Source of the DNA: Sphingomonas sp. 7/4-4
Lineage (GTDB): Bacteria > Pseudomonadota > Alphaproteobacteria > Sphingomonadales > Sphingomonadaceae
Assembly (NCBI RefSeq): GCF_027941955.1
Contig: NZ_CP115960.1
Location: 2,604,001 to 2,668,000, forward strand
Length of the DNA stretch: 64,000 nt
Direction: 5' to 3'
Shown here: positions 20,102 through 29,446 of the stretch, one piece after another
Layout: each line of letters begins with the position of its first letter
Position numbering within the stretch: position 1 is the first letter of the stretch
The notes under the pieces: model-generated
Seen by the model: only the letters and a program-made list of their open reading frames with translations
The model's database searches: none
Told to the model about the DNA's origin: nothing
Position numbers and translations under genes: made by a program

Positions 20102-20188
20102 CCGTTCGCCTTGAGCCTGTCGAAGGGCCGTACTTCTTTTCCGGCGGTGAAAAGAAGAACGGTGCTTCGACAAGCTCAGCACGAACGG
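20102..20188. repeat. Palindromic repeat, family C (CTTCGACAAGCTCAGCACGAACGG type)
   Basis: The left arm CCGTTCGCCTTGAGCCTGTCGAAG faces the right arm CTTCGACAAGCTCAGCACGAACGG. A second stem lies inside (TTCTTTT / AAAAGAA). This element is widespread in sphingomonad genomes. It lies between divergent genes and so could affect transcription of both. Confidence 0.8.
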
Positions 20189-20229
20189 GTTAGGGTCATC
20201 CGACCTGTTTCCATGCGGGAGAAAAGCGG

Positions 20230-20837
20230 ATGAACGATGTGCTGGCCGATTATGCCGCAGCGGCGACTCCGGAGCTGATCGCCGGCTACGACGCGCTTCC
20301 TCCCGAGCAGATCTATGCGGCGGTGCTCGATCTCCTGCCGCGGGGCCCGCCCGGATCGCCGATATCGGCGCGGGGACGGGCCGCGACGCGGCGTGGCTCG
20401 CCGAACAGGGGCATCGCGTGCTGGCGGTCGAGCCGGTGCAGGCGTTCCGCGAGGCAGGGATTGCGCTCCATGGCGACCGGATCGAGTGGCTGGACGACCA
20501 GCTTCCCGAGCTTTCGAAGCTGCAGCAGCACGGCCCCTTCGATCTGGTGATGCTGTGCGCCGTATGGCACCATCTCGATACCGCCGGCCGCGCGCGCGCC
20601 ATCCCCGGCCTCGCGCAAGCCACAGCGCCGGGAGGCCAATTGATCCTGTCGCTGCGCCACGACCCGACACCCGACCGCGGCACCTTCCCTGCACCGCCGG
20701 AAGAAGCGATCGAACTGGCATCTGCGGCAGGATTCGATCTGACTCGCCGGGCGGAAACGGAGTCGGTGCACCCCGTAAGCCGGGCGAACGGAGTCAGCTG
20801 GACCTGGCTCGTCCTGACGAAGGCCGAGCGCCCTTAG
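20230..20837 (+). CDS. Class I SAM-dependent methyltransferase (one frame break)
   Basis: The N-terminal half starts at ATG 20230 after GGAG, and the C-terminal half lies in another frame. They join near 20349, where one extra G gives [29 protein letters not shown], that is, the SAM-binding motif I ([10 protein letters not shown]) and the acidic end of strand 2 (VEP). [13 protein letters not shown] is motif IV-like. Repaired length is 202 aa. The substrate is unknown. Its stop overlaps the convergent rlmN stop by four bases. Confidence 0.8.
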
Positions 20838-22042
20838 CCCAGAGCCGCGAGCTTTTCCTCGGCCTGCCGGTCGAGCTCGGCGCGGCTCTTCTTCTCGGAG
20901 GCGGTCTTCAATTGGCCGCAGGCGGCGTCGATATCGCGCCCACGAGGCGTGCGCACCGGCGCCGAATAGCCCGCTTCGAACAGGATGTTCGAGAAGGTGC
21001 GGATCCGCTCCGGCGTCGAGCATTCGTACGGCGCGCCCGGCCAAGGGTTGAACGGAATCAAATTCACCTTCGCTGGCAGCTTGTACTTCTTGATCAGCCG
21101 GACGAGTTCGTGCGCCTCTGCATCGCTGTCGTTCTTGTCCTTGAGCATGACGTACTCGAAGGTGATCCGCCGGGCATTGTTGGCGCCGGGATAATCGGCA
21201 CAGGCCTGGAGCAGCTCCTCGATGCCATATTTCCGGTTCAAGGGCACGATCTCGTCGCGGACTTCCTTGGTCACGGCGTGGAGCGACACCGCAAGGTTGA
21301 CGCCGATCTCCTCGCCCGCGCGCGCCATCATCGGCACCACGCCCGAAGTGCTCAGCGTGATCCGGCGCTTCGACAGCGCAAGGCCGTCGCCGTCCATCAC
21401 CAGCTTCAATGCATCGCGGACATTCTCGAAATTGTAGAGCGGCTCGCCCATGCCCATCATCACGATGTTGGTGAGCATGCGCCCCTCGGGCTGGCTCGGC
21501 CATTCGCCCAACGCGTCGCGCGCGAGCATCACCTGGCCAACAATCTCGGCGGGGTTGAGGTTACGCACCAGCCGCATCGTGCCGGTGTGGCAGAAGCGGC
21601 AATTGAGCGTGCAGCCGACCTGCGACGAGACGCACAAAGTTCCCCGATCCGCATCGGGGATGAAGACCATCTCATAGTCCTGTCCGTCATCCGAGCGCAG
21701 CAGCCATTTCCGGGTGCCGTCGGTCGAGACCTGCGCCTCGACGACTTCGGGGCGCGAGATCACGAAGCGCTGCTCGAGCCAGGGCTGCATCGCCTTCGAG
21801 ATGTCGGTCATCAGCGCGAATTCGGTGACGCCGCGATTGTAGATCCAGTGCCACAGCTGCTTGGCGCGGAGCTTGGCCTGTTTCGGCTCGAGCTGCGCGG
21901 TCTCCAGCGCCATGCGCAGATCGGCCTTCGAAAGGCCGAGCAAGTCGATGCGGCCGTCCGCGCGCGGCTTGAATTCCCGGGGCACGGGCACGGGATCGAT
22001 GTGCCCCGGAATGGGCATGAGGGCGGCCGACTCTGTCTGCAT
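20834..22042 (-). CDS. rlmN: 23S rRNA (adenine-2503-C2)-methyltransferase
   Basis: A radical-SAM enzyme that methylates C2 of A2503 in 23S rRNA, and of A37 in some tRNAs. The iron-sulfur motif is in [15 protein letters not shown] (CxxxCxxC). [14 protein letters not shown], the SAM region [21 protein letters not shown] and the catalytic cysteine near the end in DIDAACGQL are all present. Start ATG 22042 gives 402 aa, normal for the family. The frame stays open through the neighbouring gene upstream, but that part is not homologous. Confidence 0.95.
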   Translation of the reverse strand: MQTESAALMPIPGHIDPVPVPREFKPRADGRIDLLGLSKADLRMALETAQLEPKQAKLRAKQLWHWIYNRGVTEFALMTDISKAMQPWLEQRFVISRPEVVEAQVSTDGTRKWLLRSDDGQDYEMVFIPDADRGTLCVSSQVGCTLNCRFCHTGTMRLVRNLNPAEIVGQVMLARDALGEWPSQPEGRMLTNIVMMGMGEPLYNFENVRDALKLVMDGDGLALSKRRITLSTSGVVPMMARAGEEIGVNLAVSLHAVTKEVRDEIVPLNRKYGIEELLQACADYPGANNARRITFEYVMLKDKNDSDAEAHELVRLIKKYKLPAKVNLIPFNPWPGAPYECSTPERIRTFSNILFEAGYSAPVRTPRGRDIDAACGQLKTASEKKSRAELDRQAEEKLAALG

Positions 22043-22210
22043 GACGGCGCATCTAGTCGATTTCGCGCGCGAATTCCACTCCCGGTGGCGAATCCCGCCG
22101 CAAAAGGCTGCTCCATCCCGCTTCTGCCACGCCGCGTCGCGGAGCGGTTGCCCCGGCGGGACCCCGCCGTCCAGCTTGGCGTTGGGGGCGTACCCAATTC
22201 GGAGCGTAAT

Positions 22211-22624
22211 ATGAAGTTTCGTACCTCGATGATCCTCTCCGCGGCGCTGATCTGCGCGCCGGCGGCGATGGCACAGACTGCCCAGACCTCGCCTGCGCCC
22301 GCCGAGCCGGCACCCGCCGCGCCGGCACAGGAAGGCACCACCGGTGCCGGCACCGCCTCTACCGCTACTGCGGTGAGCGATGCCGAAGTGACTCAATTCG
22401 CTACCGCGGCGCTCGCCGTCGCCAAGGTCCGCCAGGACGCGACCGTTCCCGATGCGGAAAAGAACGCCAAGATGGTCGAGGCGATCACCGCGACGGGGCT
22501 TCCGGCACAGCGCTTCAACGAGATCGCGCAGGCGATGCAATCGGATACGGCGCTGAACAAGAAGATCCAGGACGCCGCAGCGGCACAGCAGCCCGCCGCG
22601 GCGGCAGCCCCGACGCCGAAGTAA
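22211..22624 (+). CDS. Secreted DUF4168-type protein
   Basis: The 137-residue product begins with a clean signal peptide ([22 protein letters not shown]). A low-complexity Ala/Pro/Thr linker follows (about residues 23-55), then a helical domain with [43 protein letters not shown]. This is the DUF4168 pattern of small periplasmic proteins of unknown function. It ends in an Ala/Pro/Gln-rich tail. Confidence 0.75.
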   Translation: MKFRTSMILSAALICAPAAMAQTAQTSPAPAEPAPAAPAQEGTTGAGTASTATAVSDAEVTQFATAALAVAKVRQDATVPDAEKNAKMVEAITATGLPAQRFNEIAQAMQSDTALNKKIQDAAAAQQPAAAAAPTPK

Positions 22625-22632
22625 CCGACCAA

Positions 22633-22657
22633 CGGGCGGCGGTGCGATCGCCGCCCG
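22633..22657. terminator. GC-rich hairpin between convergent genes
   Basis: CGGGCGGCG (22633-22641) pairs with CGCCGCCCG (22649-22657) around a 7-base loop. It lies just after the DUF4168 stop and before the end of the convergent oxidoreductase gene. It has no T-run, so it is a weak or bidirectional terminator at best. Confidence 0.45.
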
Positions 22658-22664
22658 CATCGGC

Positions 22665-23593
22665 TCAGGCAATGCCTAGCGCGGCAAAGCTGGCCGCCAG
22701 CGATTGCGCCAGCGGCGTATGCGGCTCCTCGCCCAGAAAGGCGACGAGTTCGCGATTGTCGGGCCGCACCGGATGCCGCCAATAAGGCCGCATCTCGATC
22801 ATCTCGCGCATCGTCGGATTGAACGGCGCGATCAGCGGCAATGCCCACCACGGCATGCCGCGCACAGGCAATTTCCTGCCGAGCACTTCCTGAATCGAGC
22901 GCGTCAGGCGCGTGCCGTCGGCATCCCAGAGCCCGGCGAAATGGAAGCGCGCAAAGTGCGGCAGCTCAGGCTCGCGATCCAGCAGCCGCGCGAAGGTCTC
23001 GGCGATATCGGGCAGATAGGCCCAGGCATGGCCGACGCCCTTGCCGCCCGGATACAGGATCGAGCGCACTCGCCCCGGCTTCACCATCCCCTGCGACAGC
23101 CAGCTATTGCCCGGCCGCGGGCCGTAGAAATCGCCGGCGCGCAGGATCAGCGCGCGGACCCCGAAGCTTCGATGCTCCGCTCCATCTCGACGCGGATCCG
23201 TCCCTTGCGCGTCGCCGAATCCTGCGGCGAATCCGCCTGCGCCACCGGCGTGGCGACGGGATCGTAATTATAGATCGTGCCCGGCAGCACCAGCCGCGCG
23301 TCGTTCGCCCGCGCTGCGGCGATGCTGTTGGCGAGCATCGCCGGCACGAGCCGCGCCCAGTCGCGATAGCCCGGTGGATTGACGGCATGGACGATCGCCG
23401 CGACGCCCTGCGCGGCGCCCGATACCGCGGCGGCATCCATCGCATCGCCTTCAATCCATTCGATCACGGCGTCGAGCCCCGGCCGCGTATTGCGCACCAG
23501 CCCTCGCACCTTCCAGCCGTGCCGCACCAGCGCACGCGCCGTTTCGCCGCCCACGCCCCCGGTCGCACCGAGCACCAATGCCGTCTTCTCCAT
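22665..23593 (-). CDS. NAD(P)-binding epimerase/reductase (extended SDR, one frame break)
   Basis: The Rossmann motif [19 protein letters not shown] opens the protein, and GTIYNYDP with later [14 protein letters not shown] are typical of NmrA-like or epimerase-type atypical SDRs. ATG 23593 is chosen because GGAG precedes it; a second ATG lies 12 bases upstream. The frame breaks at the CCCC at 23159-23162. One added G joins [22 protein letters not shown] and carries the protein to 22665, about 309 aa. It is divergent from a LysR regulator 90 bp away, the usual arrangement for regulator and target. Confidence 0.82.
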
Positions 23594-23683
23594 GATCGTC
23601 TCCATTGCTTGACGGACAGGAGATGGACGCGGAGCAGCTCAAAGAAAATTGCCGGACCTTTGCAGCTCGCCTATACAAATTTG

Positions 23684-24645
23684 ATGAGCTCACTCGAAGC
23701 CGGGATCGATTGGGAACGCCAGCGCGCGTTCCTTGCGGTGATGACCGAAGGCAGCCTGTCGGCCGCCGCCCGGCGGATCGGCATCGCGCAGCCGACGGTC
23801 CGCCGGCGCATCGAAGAGCTCGAGGCCGAGATCGGCACGCCTTTGTTCACGCGCAGCCCCAGTGGCCTGCTGCCTACGGAGCAAGCGCGCGCACTCGCCG
23901 AACATGCCCGCGCGATGGCGCTCGCCGCCGATGCGTTCGGGCGCACCGCCTCTGCCGAAGCCGCCGAGATCGCGGGGCGCGTGCGGATCTCGGCGAGCGA
24001 CGTGATCGCCATCGAGGTGCTGCCGCCGATCCTCGCACGCCTCGCGGCAAGGCACCCGGCGCTGGTGATCGAGCTCAGCCCCAGCAACCGCAACGAGGAC
24101 ATGCTGCGCCGCGAGGCCGATGTCGCGGTGCGGATGGTCGCTCCGATGCAGGAGGCGCTGGTCGCGCAGCGTATCGGCGCGGTACGGCTCGGGCTCCACG
24201 GCCATCCCGACTATCTCGCCGCGGCGGGGACGCCGCACACGCTCGAGGCGGTGCGCGACCATCGGCTGATCGGAGTCGAGCGCGATACGCCGATACTCCG
24301 CGCGCTCCAGGCGCAGGGATTTCCGGGGCGCCTTGCCGACTTCGCCTTCCGCAGCGACAGCGATCTCGCCCAGCTCGCCGCGATCCGCGCGGCGCTCGGC
24401 ATCGGCGTGTGCCAGGTGCCGCTGGCGGCGCGCGACGGGCTGGTACGGCTGGTGCCCGAAGGCTTCGGCTTCGATCTGGAGACCTGGGTCGTCTGTCACG
24501 AGGATCTGCGCGGCGTGGCACGGGTGCGCGCAGTGTTCGACGCGCTGGTGACGGGGCTGCGGGAGTATCTCGGTCCGTCCAATCCTCCCCCGCCAGGGGG
24601 AGGTGGCATGCGCAGCATGACGGAGGGGAGGAAGCACTTCGCTAA
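23684..24645 (+). CDS. LysR-family transcriptional regulator (3' end uncertain)
   Basis: Residues 8-65 form the winged helix-turn-helix (FLAVMTEGSLSAAARRIGIAQPTVRRRIEELE). An effector-binding domain follows (VRISASDVIAIEVLPPIL, then GLHGHPDYL and GIGVCQVPLAARDGLV). Homology ends at about 24565 (VFDALVTGLREYL), but the written frame runs on without a stop far past the expected end. If one G is missing near 24573, the protein would end at 24643-24645 inside the palindromic repeat; I give that end. ATG 23684 fits the start of homology. It probably regulates the divergent oxidoreductase gene. Confidence 0.75.
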
Positions 24646-24703
24646 ATCAGCGTTTCCTCCCCTCCGTCGCCTTCGGCGACACCTCCCCTGGCGGGGAGGA
24701 TTG
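24581..24703. repeat. Sphingomonad palindromic repeat, family A (copy 2)
   Basis: AATCCTCCCCCGCCAGGGGGAGG on the left faces CACCTCCCCTGGCGGGGAGGATT on the right, with GACGGAGGGGAGG / CCTCCCCTCCGTC inside. It is the same family as 230-362 and 26578-26704. Here it overlaps the 3' ends of both flanking convergent genes. Confidence 0.8.
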
Positions 24704-25164
24704 AAACCAGCGCCCGGCGCACCCCAGAGCCGCTGCATCGATCGCAGTCGCGGCGCCCTTCAGCGCATAGGTATCCGCAAATGCAGCGCCGTTGGCCGAA
24801 ACCGTCTCGACGCTCATGCTGCGACCGTCACGGATCGCCGCCACCACCGCGGCATCGGTGCGCGGATCGGGGCCCCAGGCGTCCATATCGCCCGCGCGCA
24901 GCTCGAAGCGACGCTCGCCGATCGCCAGCGTCACCCGGGCGTTGGCCGCCCGCGTACGGCTGAGGCGGATATGAAGCTGGTTGCGCGCGCCTTGCCCCGG
25001 CCAGGTCGCGATGCTGGCGAAGGGCTGGCTCCGGCCGCGCTCGACCGGCCTGGCGATCGCGAAGCAGCGCAGCGGCGAAGAGTCGCGAAACGCCCCCAGC
25101 TCCCGAAAACCCCCAGCGCATCGCGCGGCTGGAGCAGCAGCAGCGCCAGAGCGAGCGCGATCAT
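24647..25164 (-). CDS. Small secreted protein of the invasion-associated locus B type (one frame break)
   Basis: ATG 25164 overlaps the stop of the phosphatase gene and starts a short hydrophobic leader (MIALALALLLLQP). One extra G at the CCCCC at 25093-25097 changes FGSWGRFATL into FGSWGAFRDSSPLRCFAIA and opens the family-like body: FASIATWPGQGARNQLHIRLSR, ERRFELRAGD and a late conserved cysteine (AALGCAGR). The written stop at 24647 lies within the palindromic repeat, so the last 15 or so residues may be repeat-derived. Repaired length is about 172 aa. Function in a free-living bacterium is unknown. Confidence 0.65.
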
Positions 25165-25826
25165 GCCGGCGCCGCGCCGCGTCCGGTGCCGAGATGGACG
25201 ACACGCTCGACACCCTGCTCGATCAGCACGATCGAGCCTTGCGGCAGATCGGGCGCCACCGGCGCGTCGAACTGCGGCATCACGTCGGCGCCGGTCATCA
25301 CCCCGCGCAGGATGCGGCTCGACATGCCGTGCATGATCACCAGTCGGTCGCCCGGATCCTGGTCGGTATCGGCGAGCCAGCCCGAAACCCGCGTGGCGAT
25401 CGCATCATACCATTCGCCGCCTTCGGGCGGCCGCGTATAGAGCCCGTGCTCGAGATCGAGGAAGGTCCCGACCTCCTTCTGCAGATCGGCGTAATAGCGC
25501 CCGCTCCAGCTCCCCATGCCGATCTCGACGAGGCGATCGTCGGTCTTCGCCTGATGCCAGTCGAGCTCGAGATGCTCGGCGATGATCGCCAGCGTCTGCA
25601 GCGCCCGCCCCGCGCTCGACGACCACAGGGTCAGCTTCGGCTTCGCGCCGAGCAATTCGCGCAGCGCCGCACCCATCGCATCGGCCTGGGCGAAACCGGC
25701 GCGGGTGAGCGGCGTATGCGGGTGATCGCCCTGCATCCGGCGTGCGATGTTGAACACCGTCTCGCCGTGACGGGCGATGAAATCGCGGCCCTTCCTGGTG
25801 CTGACGGGGCAGTTGCTGGCTGGCAT
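25161..25826 (-). CDS. Histidine phosphatase family protein (phosphoglycerate-mutase-like)
   Basis: The catalytic RHG motif is in FIARHGETVFNIARRMQGD. The second half holds WSSSAGRALQTLAII (the SS-x-x-RA segment), the acidic EIGMGSWSGRYY and the second histidine in DRLVIMHGMSSRILRG. ATG 25826 follows GAAGGA at good spacing, giving 221 aa. It removes phosphate from a small molecule or protein that cannot be named from sequence. It overlaps the downstream secreted-protein gene by four bases. Confidence 0.88.
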   Translation of the reverse strand: MPASNCPVSTRKGRDFIARHGETVFNIARRMQGDHPHTPLTRAGFAQADAMGAALRELLGAKPKLTLWSSSAGRALQTLAIIAEHLELDWHQAKTDDRLVEIGMGSWSGRYYADLQKEVGTFLDLEHGLYTRPPEGGEWYDAIATRVSGWLADTDQDPGDRLVIMHGMSSRILRGVMTGADVMPQFDAPVAPDLPQGSIVLIEQGVERVVHLGTGRGAAPA

Positions 25827-25981
25827 GTGTCCTTCCTCAGCGCCTCCCGGCGCCAAAGGCAATGGCGGAATTGCGGCATGCCCCGATTCCGCCTCGTTTC
25901 GTTCATGCAACAAACAGGTGGCTTACGGCATCAGCACACCGGCTCCGTCATCGGAGCTCAGTACAGTAAATGGAGTATCTC

Positions 25982-26572
25982 ATGCGTAAGCTTATCCTCG
26001 CCGCGCTCGCCGCATCCGCCGCAGCCACTCCCGCCTTCGCGCAGGACGCGACTTTCACCGGCCCGCGCGCCGAAGCGATCGTCGGCTGGGATCATGTCGG
26101 CGACGATTCGATCAGCAACGGATCGCGCGACGGCGTCGTCTATGGCGGCCAGCTCGGCTATGACTATCAGGCCGGCAAGGCCGTGTTCGGCGTCGAAGGC
26201 GAAGTCACCGGTTCGACCACCAAGGACACCGCCAACGGCGTGCTCGTCGCCGGAGACCGGCTGAAGACCTCGGCCGGCCGCGACCTCTATGTCGGCGCCC
26301 GCGCCGGTTTCGTCGTCGGCGAACGCGCGCTGATCTATGCCAAGGGCGGCTACACCAATGCCCGCTTCAACTCCGAATATACCTCCACCACGGGCACGAT
26401 CGAGGACCATGACACGGTCGGCGGCTTCCGCGTCGGCGCGGGTGCCGAGGTCAAGCTCAACGACAAGGTCTATCTGAAGGGCGAGTACCGCTATTCGAAG
26501 TACGATTCGGACAGCACGGGCATCGACGCCAAGCGCCATCAGGTGCTCGGCGGCGTCGGCGTCCGCTTCTAG
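25982..26572 (+). CDS. Opacity-type outer-membrane beta-barrel protein (copy 1)
   Basis: A signal peptide (MRKLILAALAASAAATPAFAQ) is followed by about 175 residues with the alternating pattern and end of an eight-stranded porin-like barrel: FGVEGEVTGST, DLYVGARAGFVVG, YAKGGYTNARF, KGEYRYSKYDS and a final GGVGVRF ending in phenylalanine, the barrel-insertion signal. ATG 25982 follows GGAG. The next gene codes for a paralogue with the same landmarks. Confidence 0.88.
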   Translation: MRKLILAALAASAAATPAFAQDATFTGPRAEAIVGWDHVGDDSISNGSRDGVVYGGQLGYDYQAGKAVFGVEGEVTGSTTKDTANGVLVAGDRLKTSAGRDLYVGARAGFVVGERALIYAKGGYTNARFNSEYTSTTGTIEDHDTVGGFRVGAGAEVKLNDKVYLKGEYRYSKYDSDSTGIDAKRHQVLGGVGVRF

Positions 26573-26577
26573 AAAAT

Positions 26578-26704
26578 ATTCCTCCCTCGCTTCAGCGGGG
26601 AGGTGGCGTGCGCAGCACGACGGAGGGGCCTGGTCGCGAGCGATGTGCTCGTGGCCAAGCCCCGCCACCCGCTTCATAGTCCCCTCCCCGCTTCGCGAGG
26701 GAGG
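26578..26704. repeat. Sphingomonad palindromic repeat, family A (copy 3)
   Basis: CCTCCCTCGCTTCAGCGGGG and GACGGAGGGGCC on the left face CCCCTCCCCGCTTCGCGAGG on the right. It begins six bases after the first outer-membrane protein gene and separates the two paralogues. The right half is more diverged than in copy 1. Confidence 0.75.
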
Positions 26705-26849
26705 CTTCAGGCGCTTCAACACCCGCCCCGGTGTTGCTCAAATATCACGATTTTTTCTGTTTATCTGAGGTTCATGCAACTGCGGACTCGCATCCCCAGT
26801 TAGGGCCCGGCTCGCTCGAACAAGCGGGCCGATTACCCAAGGAGTAGTT

Positions 26850-27503
26850 ATGCGTAAGCTTGTATTCGTCGCCGCCCTCGTCGCTTCGTCGGCACTCGCC
26901 GCCCCCGCCTTCGCGCAGGATGCGGCCCCCGGCGGTTTCCGTGTCGGCGTGGTCGGCGGTCTCGATATCGTCCGTCCGGGCGACAGCGAGGATTCGCGCG
27001 TCCGTGGCGACGATCAGAGCATCGAGGGTGTCCAGTACGGCGTCGAGGCCGGTTATGACATTCCGGTCGGTGGCGTGGTTCTCGGCCTCGAAGGTGAATT
27101 GAGCGGTTCGACGGCCAAGGTCACGACCGACACCAGCGATCCCAATTTCTTCGGCTATGGCCGCGTCAAGGCGGGCCGCGACATCTATGTCGGCGCACGC
27201 GTCGGCGTTCCGGTCGGCACGGGCACGTTGCTCTATGCCAAGGGCGGCTACACCAATGCCCGGCTGGACGTGACCGCCGACAACGGCACGACCACGCAGG
27301 ACGAGAATTTCCAGCTCGATGGCTGGCGTGTCGGTGCGGGCGTCGAGCGGTCGATCGGCCGCAACACCTATGCCAAGGTCGAGTATCGCTACTCGAACTA
27401 CACCAATGCCGATTTCCAGTTCGCGAACGGCACGGTGACCGACACGTTCAACGTCGACACCGACCGGCATCAGGTGGTGGCGGGCGTCGGCTTCCGCTTC
27501 TGA
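26850..27503 (+). CDS. Opacity-type outer-membrane beta-barrel protein (copy 2)
   Basis: This 217-residue paralogue of the preceding gene begins MRKLVFVAALVASSALAAPAFAQ. It shares LGLEGELSGSTAKV, DIYVGARVGVPVG, YAKGGYTNARL, KVEYRYSNYTN and the ending AGVGFRF. ATG 26850 follows AAGGAG. The two copies differ mainly in the surface-loop segments, as expected for duplicated barrels. A strong terminator follows. Confidence 0.9.
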   Translation: MRKLVFVAALVASSALAAPAFAQDAAPGGFRVGVVGGLDIVRPGDSEDSRVRGDDQSIEGVQYGVEAGYDIPVGGVVLGLEGELSGSTAKVTTDTSDPNFFGYGRVKAGRDIYVGARVGVPVGTGTLLYAKGGYTNARLDVTADNGTTTQDENFQLDGWRVGAGVERSIGRNTYAKVEYRYSNYTNADFQFANGTVTDTFNVDTDRHQVVAGVGFRF

Positions 27504-27536
27504 AGCCGTCTTACGCCAATTTTGGTGTGCATGAGA

Positions 27537-27564
27537 GGGTCGGGGCGCTTGCCCCGGCCCTTTT
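27537..27564 (+). terminator. Rho-independent terminator after the outer-membrane protein gene
   Basis: GGGTCGGGGC (27537-27546) pairs with GCCCCGGCCC (27551-27560) around the tetraloop GCTT, with one internal mismatch, followed directly by TTTT. It separates this gene from dnaN. Confidence 0.8.
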
Positions 27565-27634
27565 GGCGTTAGAGATTAAGGTCGAGCCAATCGTCAGCGC
27601 CCGGATTCGAGCGCGGCACCGGGGGTTTTGAGTG

Positions 27635-28747
27635 ATGAAGGCGACGATCGAACGCGCAACTCTGTTGAGGGGCCTCAGCCACGTCCAGTCCGTGGTCGAG
27701 CGGCGCAACACGATCCCCATTCTGTCCAACGTGCTGATCGAGGCGCAGGCGGGCGGGACGATGCGGCTGATGGCGACCGATCTCGACCTGCAGATCGACG
27801 AGACGATCGCCGCCGCGGTCGACCAGCCGGGCGCGATCACCGTCTCGGCGCACACCTTGTTCGACATCGTCCGGAAACTGCCCGAAGGCTCGCAGGTCGA
27901 ACTCGCCGCCGCCGAGGGCAGAATCACCGTCAACGCCGGCCGCGCCAAGTTCACCCTGGCGACCTTGCCGCGCGACGATTTCCCGATGATCGCCGAGGGC
28001 GAACTGCCCACGACGTTCGAGCTGCCGGCCGAGACGCTCAAGCAGATCATCGACAAGACTCGCTTCGCGATCTCGACCGAAGAGACACGCTATTATCTCA
28101 ACGGCATCTTCCTCCACGTGACCGACGACGCCCAGCCGTTGCTGCGCGCCGCCGCGACCGACGGCCACCGTCTCGCGCGCGTCACCGTGGCGCGCCCCGA
28201 CGGTGCCGAGGGCATGCCCGACGTGATCGTGCCGCGTAAGTGCATCGCCGAGCTGCGCAAACTGCTCGACGATGTCGATGGTTCGGTCGGCGTGTCGCTG
28301 TCGGGCTCGAAGATCCGCTTCGATCTGGGCCAGGCGATCCTCACCTCGAAGCTGATCGACGGCACCTTCCCCGATTACAGCCGCGTCATCCCGACCGCGA
28401 ACGACAAGATCCTCAAGATCGACCCGAAGAGCTTCATGCAGGGCGTCGATCGCGTCTCGACGATCGCCACCGAGAAAACGCGCGCCGTGAAGATGGCGCT
28501 CGATCGCGACAAGATCATCCTCTCGGTCACCAGCCCCGAAAACGGCGCGGCGGCGGAAGAGGTGCCGGGCGAATATGCCGCGATGCCGTTCGAGATCGGC
28601 TTCAACAGCCGCTATTTGATGGACATCCTCGCGCAGATCGAAGGCGACCTCGTCGAGGTCCATCTCGCCGACGCCGCGGCACCGACGCTGATTCGCGAGA
28701 ATGACAGCTCGCCGGCACTGTATGTGCTGATGCCGATGCGGGTCTGA
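27635..28747 (+). CDS. dnaN: DNA polymerase III beta sliding clamp
   Basis: The 370-residue product has the three-domain clamp layout. Domain 1 starts MKATIERATLLRGLSHVQS and includes VVERRNTIPILSNVL; ISTEETRYYLNGIFL opens domain 2. The end YVLMPMRV is the conserved peptide-binding tail. The ring holds the replicative polymerase and other clamp-binding proteins on DNA. Start ATG 27635 is the universal MK(A/F) start; the frame one codon earlier is GTG. It is not next to dnaA here. Confidence 0.97.
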   Translation: MKATIERATLLRGLSHVQSVVERRNTIPILSNVLIEAQAGGTMRLMATDLDLQIDETIAAAVDQPGAITVSAHTLFDIVRKLPEGSQVELAAAEGRITVNAGRAKFTLATLPRDDFPMIAEGELPTTFELPAETLKQIIDKTRFAISTEETRYYLNGIFLHVTDDAQPLLRAAATDGHRLARVTVARPDGAEGMPDVIVPRKCIAELRKLLDDVDGSVGVSLSGSKIRFDLGQAILTSKLIDGTFPDYSRVIPTANDKILKIDPKSFMQGVDRVSTIATEKTRAVKMALDRDKIILSVTSPENGAAAEEVPGEYAAMPFEIGFNSRYLMDILAQIEGDLVEVHLADAAAPTLIRENDSSPALYVLMPMRV

Positions 28748-28840
28748 ATCGCGACGAATCGAGGCCGGTTATCCACGTATTTCCGCGAGTCGCATCAATA
28801 CGTAGGATTTTGTTTTCACCCGCGATGCTACAGCGTTGTC

Positions 28841-29002
28841 ATGCACGCACTCGAGGCTTTGGTATCGTTCAATTGGCGTCGCGCACGCGAAGAGCGCGAG
28901 CGGGCTGAACGCGCGGCCAATGCGCGCGACCGTGCGCTCCACCTCGAAATGGCGTCGATTTTCGAGCGCCGGGCCGAGGTTCGCCAGCGCCTGCTCCAGT
29001 AA
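28841..29002 (+). CDS. Small highly charged protein, 53 aa
   Basis: An ATG-to-TAA frame begins MHALEALVSFNWRRAREERE and continues as an Arg/Glu/Ala-rich helix ending EVRQRLLQ. The middle has a regular charged heptad-like pattern, so it may be a coiled coil. No clear ribosome site precedes it. It fits exactly into the gap between dnaN and the convergent lipoprotein gene. It is a hypothetical gene without family assignment. Confidence 0.4.
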   Translation: MHALEALVSFNWRRAREERERAERAANARDRALHLEMASIFERRAEVRQRLLQ

Positions 29003-29005
29003 TTC

Positions 29006-29351
29006 TCAGCGTGCCTTGAGGGCACTCACATCGGCGCGGGCGCGATCGCGGACCGCGCGAGATCTGCGCATCGGCATGACGCTCGACGATCTTGGCCTCC
29101 TTGCGGAGTGCCTCGGCGCGGGTCTCGAGCCGCTCGGCATCGAAGCTGTTGGCGATCTCGGCCTGGCTGGCGATCGTATCGGCCTCGGCACGAATCGCCG
29201 CGGCCTCGTTCCCGGACGCGGACTTGATCGCATCGGCCTCGGCCTCGGCCGCCTGCTGGATATTGTCGATCCGGGCCTGCTCGGGAGTCTGCGGGCCGCA
29301 ACCCGCGAGCAGCAAGCCGATGAATGCGGCGGGCACGATCCAGCTTCGCAT
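29006..29351 (-). CDS. Small coiled-coil lipoprotein (one frame break)
   Basis: ATG 29351 follows GGGAG. The signal ends in the lipobox LLLAGC, with Cys about residue 18. The mature part is alanine- and glutamate-rich (IQQAAEAEADAIKSAS, then RLETRAEALRKEAKIVERHADAQ) and should form a long helix anchored to the outer membrane. Near 29055, in a GCGCGG stretch, the frame shifts by +1. Rejoining gives the ending RDRARADVSALKAR and a stop at 29006, about 115 aa. As written it runs on with low-complexity residues. Confidence 0.6.
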
Positions 29352-29446
29352 CTTTTTCTCCCTGTTCGCCGATCAGGATGGACCGAATTGAACTTTCCGA
29401 CAATGTTTGCTATTTACACTATTGTCAGTAGTTGAGCAGGCAGATC

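Noticed and set aside
20834..22672. RlmN extended to 612 residues
   Set aside because: Homology begins near 22042; the extra 210 codons are antisense to the DUF4168 gene.
22841..25336. Single 831-residue protein on the plus strand
   Set aside because: Only the middle part (from 23684) is a LysR regulator. The flanks are antisense to the oxidoreductase and the small secreted protein, and the long frame probably results from a missing base near 24573.
27503..28850. Replication origin near dnaN
   Set aside because: There is one imperfect DnaA-box-like site only, no AT-rich unwinding region and no dnaA.
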